A DNA stretch of 64,000 nucleotides, taken from Hymenobacter aerilatus. Lineage in GTDB: Bacteria > Bacteroidota > Bacteroidia > Cytophagales > Hymenobacteraceae. The notes under the pieces are model-generated. The model saw nothing but the letters and a program-made list of their open reading frames with translations, ran no database searches and was not told where the DNA came from. This document shows positions 60,433 to 64,000 of the stretch, in pieces. The translations under genes and the position numbers were made by a program. The stretch is from the NCBI RefSeq assembly GCF_022921095.1, contig NZ_CP095053.1, positions 2,150,501-2,214,500 of the forward strand, read 5' to 3'. Every line of letters begins with the position of its first letter. The first letter of the stretch is position 1.

Positions 60433-61917
60433 TTAGTAGCCAGGATTTTGGGTAATCAGCCCGCCGCTGATGTCGATGCGGTTTTGCGGAATAGGGAATA
60501 CCTCGTTTTTGCCGTCTACAAAGTTTTTACCCACGGCGCGCAGCACGGTACCGGCTCGGCCCTGGCGCACCAGGTCCCAGAACCGCTCGTGCTCCATGGC
60601 CAGTTCCACGCGCCGCTCGCGCCAGATGGCTTGGCGCAGCGCCGTTTGGTCGGTGGTTGTCACATCGGGTAGCACGTTGGCGTTAGTGCCACGAGCACGC
60701 TTGCGCACCAGGTTCAGGTCAGTGAGAGCCTTGGCCGAGTTGCCTTGTTGGTTGGCAGCCTCGGCATTCATCAGCAGCACGTCGGCGTAGCGCAGAATGC
60801 GGATGTTCTTGCCCGAGTCGCCGTTGCCGTTGGGTGAGCGGGGGTCGGTGGCGCGCACATAGGCCTTTTGGTTGTAGCGCGGGTTGTCAATCACCGTGGG
60901 GATGGTTACACCGTCGCCCAGGTTTTCGCCGGCGTAGATGATAGTAGCGTCGCGGCGCGGGTCACCGGCTTCGTAGGCGTTGTTCAGGTCCTCGGAGGGT
61001 GAGTTAAAGCCCCAGCCCCCGGTTGGGATGGGTGCGCGTGGGCTTTGTACCTCAGAATACTGCGAGCCGCCCCCACCCTGCGGCAGGGTAGCGCACTGCA
61101 CCTCAAAGATGGACTCGCTTGAGTTTTCGCCTTCTAGATTGAACAACAACGCGTAGTTGTTGTAGAGGCTGTACTCGCCAGAGTTGATGACCGCATCGGT
61201 GAGAGAAAGCACCTGGCCCCAGTTGTTTTGGTACATATATACCTTGGCCAGCAGGCCCTGCGCGGCGCCCTTGGTCACGCGGCCCAAGTCGGCGGTGGGG
61301 TAGGCCGAGCGCACGGGTAGGGCCTCAATGGCCGCATTCAGGTCGGCAATGATGAACTGGTAGGTCTGCTCGCGGGTAGCGCGAGGACGCGAGGAATTGC
61401 TGCCGTCGCGGGGAGGTAGCTCATCAATAATGGGCACGCCGCCGTAGGTGCGCACTAGGTTGAAGTAGAAGTAGGCGCGCAGGAAGCGGGCCTCGCCAAT
61501 CAAACGAGCTTTCAGCGCGTCGTCCATTTGAATATCGGGCACGCGCAGAATTACTTGGTTGGCGCGGGCAATGCCCAGGTAGTAGCCCTGCCAGAAACCA
61601 TCGAGCAGGCCGTTGGCGGCCGTTGCCGTAAAGTTGTCCAACTCGCCCATAGCGGGGGCATCACCGGGGGTACTCCCCTTGTCGGCATCATCGGAAGCTA
61701 CGCTGGCAATGCCGATGAAGGAGAACGTGTGCACCGAGAAGTCGCGCAGCTGGTTGTAAATGGCGTTGGTAGCCTGCACGGCGCCGTCGGAGGTGGCAAA
61801 GAAGTTTTCGCTCAGCTCCTCGCCCAGGGGCTGCGTGTCCAGAAAGTCCTGGCAGCTGCTAACGGCCATGCTCAATGAGAGGCTGGCCAGGGCAATGATA
61901 TAGTATTTCGCTTTCAT
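60433..61917 (-). CDS. SusD-like outer membrane glycan-binding lipoprotein
   Basis: This 494-residue SusD/RagB-family lipoprotein has a lipobox VSSC (Cys 22) and helix pairs typical of SusD (YYLGIARANQVILRV, EARFLRAYFYFNLVRTYGGVPI, ERRVELAMEHERFWDLVRQG). SusD sits on the cell surface as a lid over its SusC transporter and binds the glycan. It lies 27 bp downstream of the SusC gene. Confidence 0.95.
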   Translation of the reverse strand: MKAKYYIIALASLSLSMAVSSCQDFLDTQPLGEELSENFFATSDGAVQATNAIYNQLRDFSVHTFSFIGIASVASDDADKGSTPGDAPAMGELDNFTATAANGLLDGFWQGYYLGIARANQVILRVPDIQMDDALKARLIGEARFLRAYFYFNLVRTYGGVPIIDELPPRDGSNSSRPRATREQTYQFIIADLNAAIEALPVRSAYPTADLGRVTKGAAQGLLAKVYMYQNNWGQVLSLTDAVINSGEYSLYNNYALLFNLEGENSSESIFEVQCATLPQGGGGSQYSEVQSPRAPIPTGGWGFNSPSEDLNNAYEAGDPRRDATIIYAGENLGDGVTIPTVIDNPRYNQKAYVRATDPRSPNGNGDSGKNIRILRYADVLLMNAEAANQQGNSAKALTDLNLVRKRARGTNANVLPDVTTTDQTALRQAIWRERRVELAMEHERFWDLVRQGRAGTVLRAVGKNFVDGKNEVFPIPQNRIDISGGLITQNPGY

Positions 61918-61944
61918 GATGCGATGTGCTTATCAGGTTCTGAA

Positions 61945-64000
61945 TTACAGAGAAATGTTTACCCCAGCGTTGTAGGAGCGCGTCACGGGCACCACAACCC
62001 GTTCGATACCGCGGGCGGCGTCGTTGCCGCCTACCTCCGGCGAGAAGCCCGAGTAGTTGGTGAAGGTGAAGGGGTTGAGCGCGTTGATGTAGAAGCGGAT
62101 ACCGCCTACCCCAAACGACTCGGTAATGGCCCGCGGGATGGTGTAGCCCAGCTGAATGGTGCGGAAGCGCAGGAAAGCGCCCGACTCGATGAAGTAGCTA
62201 GAAACCTGCGGAATAACGTTTGATACGCGGGGCTCGGTGGTCGAAGGGTTGGAGGGCGTCCAACGGTCCAGGCGCGAGGCCTCAAAGTTTTCGTTGGTGA
62301 AGCGCACAGCCTTCTTGCCATTGTAAATCTTATTGCCGGCCACGCCTTGCAGGTCCACGGCAATGTCGAAGCCTTTGTAAGCGGCGTTGGTGTTCAGGGC
62401 ATAGGTGAGGTTGGGGATGGGCGAGCCCAGGCTCACCCGGTCGTTCTGGTCAACCACACCGTCACCGTTCACGTCGCGGAAGCGCAGCTCACCGGGAGCT
62501 TTGCCACCGGGCTGGTTGGGAGCAGCGGCTACCTCGTCGGCCGTCTGGAAAATACCTATCACGTCGTAGCCGTAGAATTCGCCGATAGAGGTGTTCACAC
62601 CGCTCCGTGTCACCACGTTGCCGTTGCCCAGGCTACCCCCAATGATGGGCTGCCCGCCGTTGCCCAGCGATACAATGTTGTTGCGCAGGGTAGAGAGGTT
62701 GGCATTTACGCCGTAGGTGAATTCTTCTTTTACATCACCGCGCCAGCCCAGGGTAAACTCGAAGCCTTTGTTGTCGACAGTACCAATGTTACGGTACAGC
62801 GCCCCTACCGATACGGGCACTTGCGTTACCAGGTCGTTGGTCCGACGGTCGAAGTAGTCAGCCTCGAAGGTCAGGCGATTCTCCAGGAATGCCATTTCAA
62901 AACCAATGTCTAATTGGTTGATTTTCTCCCAGCGAATCTGCGATACGGTGGGGTTGGTTTCGGTTTTGCCGATGTTCAGCGACTCGCCTGGGCCGAAGAT
63001 GGCGTTCAGGTTGTTGTTGATGCGAGCATAGTACTGGTAGCTGGGCACGTTCACGTTGCCCACCACGCCGTAGCTAGCGCGCAGTTTCAGGTTATCAAAC
63101 ACGCCCAGATCCTTAATAAAGTCTTCTTCTGACAAGCGCCAGCCCAGGCCCAGGGCCGGGAAATAGCCCCACCGGTCGCCCTGCGAGAAGCGCGAAGAAC
63201 CGTCGGCGCGGAAGGTAGCCGTCACCAGGTAGCGGTCTTTGAAAGCGTAGTTGGCACGGGCCAGGCCCGATTGAAACGCGTACTCGCTGGCCGAGTTATT
63301 GGCGATGTTGCCTTGGGCGTTGCCCACGTTCAGGTACCACAGGTCGTCATCGTAGCCGGGCACGTCGTTGCGCTGACCGAAGAGACTTTCGTTCTGGTCG
63401 CGCTGCATGGTATAGCCGGCCAGCAACGTCAGGCGGTGGTCATCGCCAAACTGCGTATCATAGGTCAGCGTGTTTTCCCAGAGCCAGGTAGAGTTAGTAT
63501 CGGTCCGGCGCTCCAGACGGCTACGGTCGTTGCGTTGGTTCTGCGACACGAAGTACACCGGCGCATACACGCGGTTTTCGGTGTAGCCCAGGTCCGTACC
63601 GAAGCTGGTGCGGAAGGTCAGGTTTTTTAGCAGGTTGGCTTCAGCGAAGACGTTACCAATCAAACGGCCGCCTTTGTTGCGCTCGTTGTTATAGGCGAGT
63701 TGCGCCACTGGGTTGGCCACGTTTTGGTTCAGCGAGTAGCTATAATTGCCAGTGGTGGGGTTGAACACCTGCTGGGCGGGGTCAGCGTTGTAAGCATTGT
63801 CGAACACCGAGCCCGGCGTGATGTTCTCTTGAATGCGGCTGATGGCCACATTGGCCCCTACCCGCACGCGGTCGGTAAGCTTGTACTCGTTGTTGACACG
63901 GAAGTTGATACGCTCAAAGTCTTGGCCCTTCACAATGCCTTGCTGCTTGTTGTAGCCGCCGCTGATGCTGTATGTCGACTTTTCCGAGCCGCCCGAAGCG
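61945..64000 (-). CDS. SusC-like TonB-dependent receptor, N-terminus cut by window edge
   Basis: At least 684 residues of the C-terminal part run to the stop at 61945. The frame continues past the right edge, so the signal peptide, CarboxypepD_reg-like domain and plug are largely missing. The visible part has SusC-type words: SISGGYNKQQGIVKG, LTLLAGYTMQRDQNE, FRADGSSRFSQGDRWGYFPALGLGWRLSEEDF, SYGVVGN. It imports the glycan fragments with SusD, powered by TonB. It is the first visible gene of the PUL. Confidence 0.95.
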   Translation of the reverse strand, partial: ASGGSEKSTYSISGGYNKQQGIVKGQDFERINFRVNNEYKLTDRVRVGANVAISRIQENITPGSVFDNAYNADPAQQVFNPTTGNYSYSLNQNVANPVAQLAYNNERNKGGRLIGNVFAEANLLKNLTFRTSFGTDLGYTENRVYAPVYFVSQNQRNDRSRLERRTDTNSTWLWENTLTYDTQFGDDHRLTLLAGYTMQRDQNESLFGQRNDVPGYDDDLWYLNVGNAQGNIANNSASEYAFQSGLARANYAFKDRYLVTATFRADGSSRFSQGDRWGYFPALGLGWRLSEEDFIKDLGVFDNLKLRASYGVVGNVNVPSYQYYARINNNLNAIFGPGESLNIGKTETNPTVSQIRWEKINQLDIGFEMAFLENRLTFEADYFDRRTNDLVTQVPVSVGALYRNIGTVDNKGFEFTLGWRGDVKEEFTYGVNANLSTLRNNIVSLGNGGQPIIGGSLGNGNVVTRSGVNTSIGEFYGYDVIGIFQTADEVAAAPNQPGGKAPGELRFRDVNGDGVVDQNDRVSLGSPIPNLTYALNTNAAYKGFDIAVDLQGVAGNKIYNGKKAVRFTNENFEASRLDRWTPSNPSTTEPRVSNVIPQVSSYFIESGAFLRFRTIQLGYTIPRAITESFGVGGIRFYINALNPFTFTNYSGFSPEVGGNDAARGIERVVVPVTRSYNAGVNISL

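Noticed and set aside
1..64000. tRNA, rRNA, tmRNA, RNase P RNA or known riboswitches
   Set aside because: I looked for T-arm words and characteristic cores on both strands and found none convincing.

Overview
The window looks like chromosome of a member of the Bacteroidota, most likely Hymenobacter or a close relative (Cytophagales). Reasons: a SusC/SusD pair, split FtsX-type ABC permeases, acyl-ACP desaturase, a MoxR/VWA pair, promoter -7 boxes of the TAnnTTTG type, almost no Shine-Dalgarno sequences, moderately high GC, and short intergenic palindromes. The genus is an inference from gene content; no rRNA or tRNA gene is present to confirm it. I saw no phage, insertion sequence, CRISPR array or integrase.

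Layout. 1-5.6 kb: MoxR-type AAA+ ATPase (cut by the left edge) with its VWA partner, a FemAB-like acyltransferase, DUF427, a lipoprotein and an acyl-ACP desaturase. 5.7-14 kb: surface glycan region with two GT-C-type membrane proteins and a five-gene minus-strand operon (FemAB-like, flippase, GT2, sugar 3,4-ketoisomerase, FemAB-like). 14-23.4 kb: tripartite efflux cluster (HlyD adaptor, TolC, ABC ATPase, two FtsX permeases) followed by an NtrC-type regulator and its kinase. 23.5-50 kb: mostly housekeeping and unknown genes, including CorA, an APC permease, LacI regulator with an internally duplicated protein, H-NOX sensor, ECF sigma/anti-sigma pair, Sad-type aldehyde dehydrogenase, DUF885 lipoprotein, a DinG-like helicase and an M48 protease. 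50-53.4 kb: secreted NucA-type nuclease and a soluble histidine kinase. 53.5-64 kb: a polysaccharide utilization locus, all on the minus strand, in the order SusC (cut by the right edge), SusD, GH144-like, esterase, GH43 and GH3.

The strongest new signal is regulatory. Two start points in the efflux cluster (before the adaptor and before the ABC ATPase) carry the same composite element. It has a -24/-12-like box TGGC-N7-TTGGC and, exactly 66 bp upstream in both cases, the same three-half-site operator TGTCCG-N4-CGRACA-GGY-TGTTCG. The cluster also encodes a sigma-54-type response regulator and kinase, so this looks like a self-contained sigma-54 efflux regulon with readable sites.

Other notable points: a DinG-like helicase with an apparently dead exonuclease domain; a doubled 96-bp cruciform repeat behind the PUL; at least three families of intergenic inverted repeats, several of them between PUL genes; very frequent CTACCC/GGGTAG hexamers that pull rare codons into use; and several genes whose -7 box lies so close to the start codon that the transcripts may be nearly leaderless.
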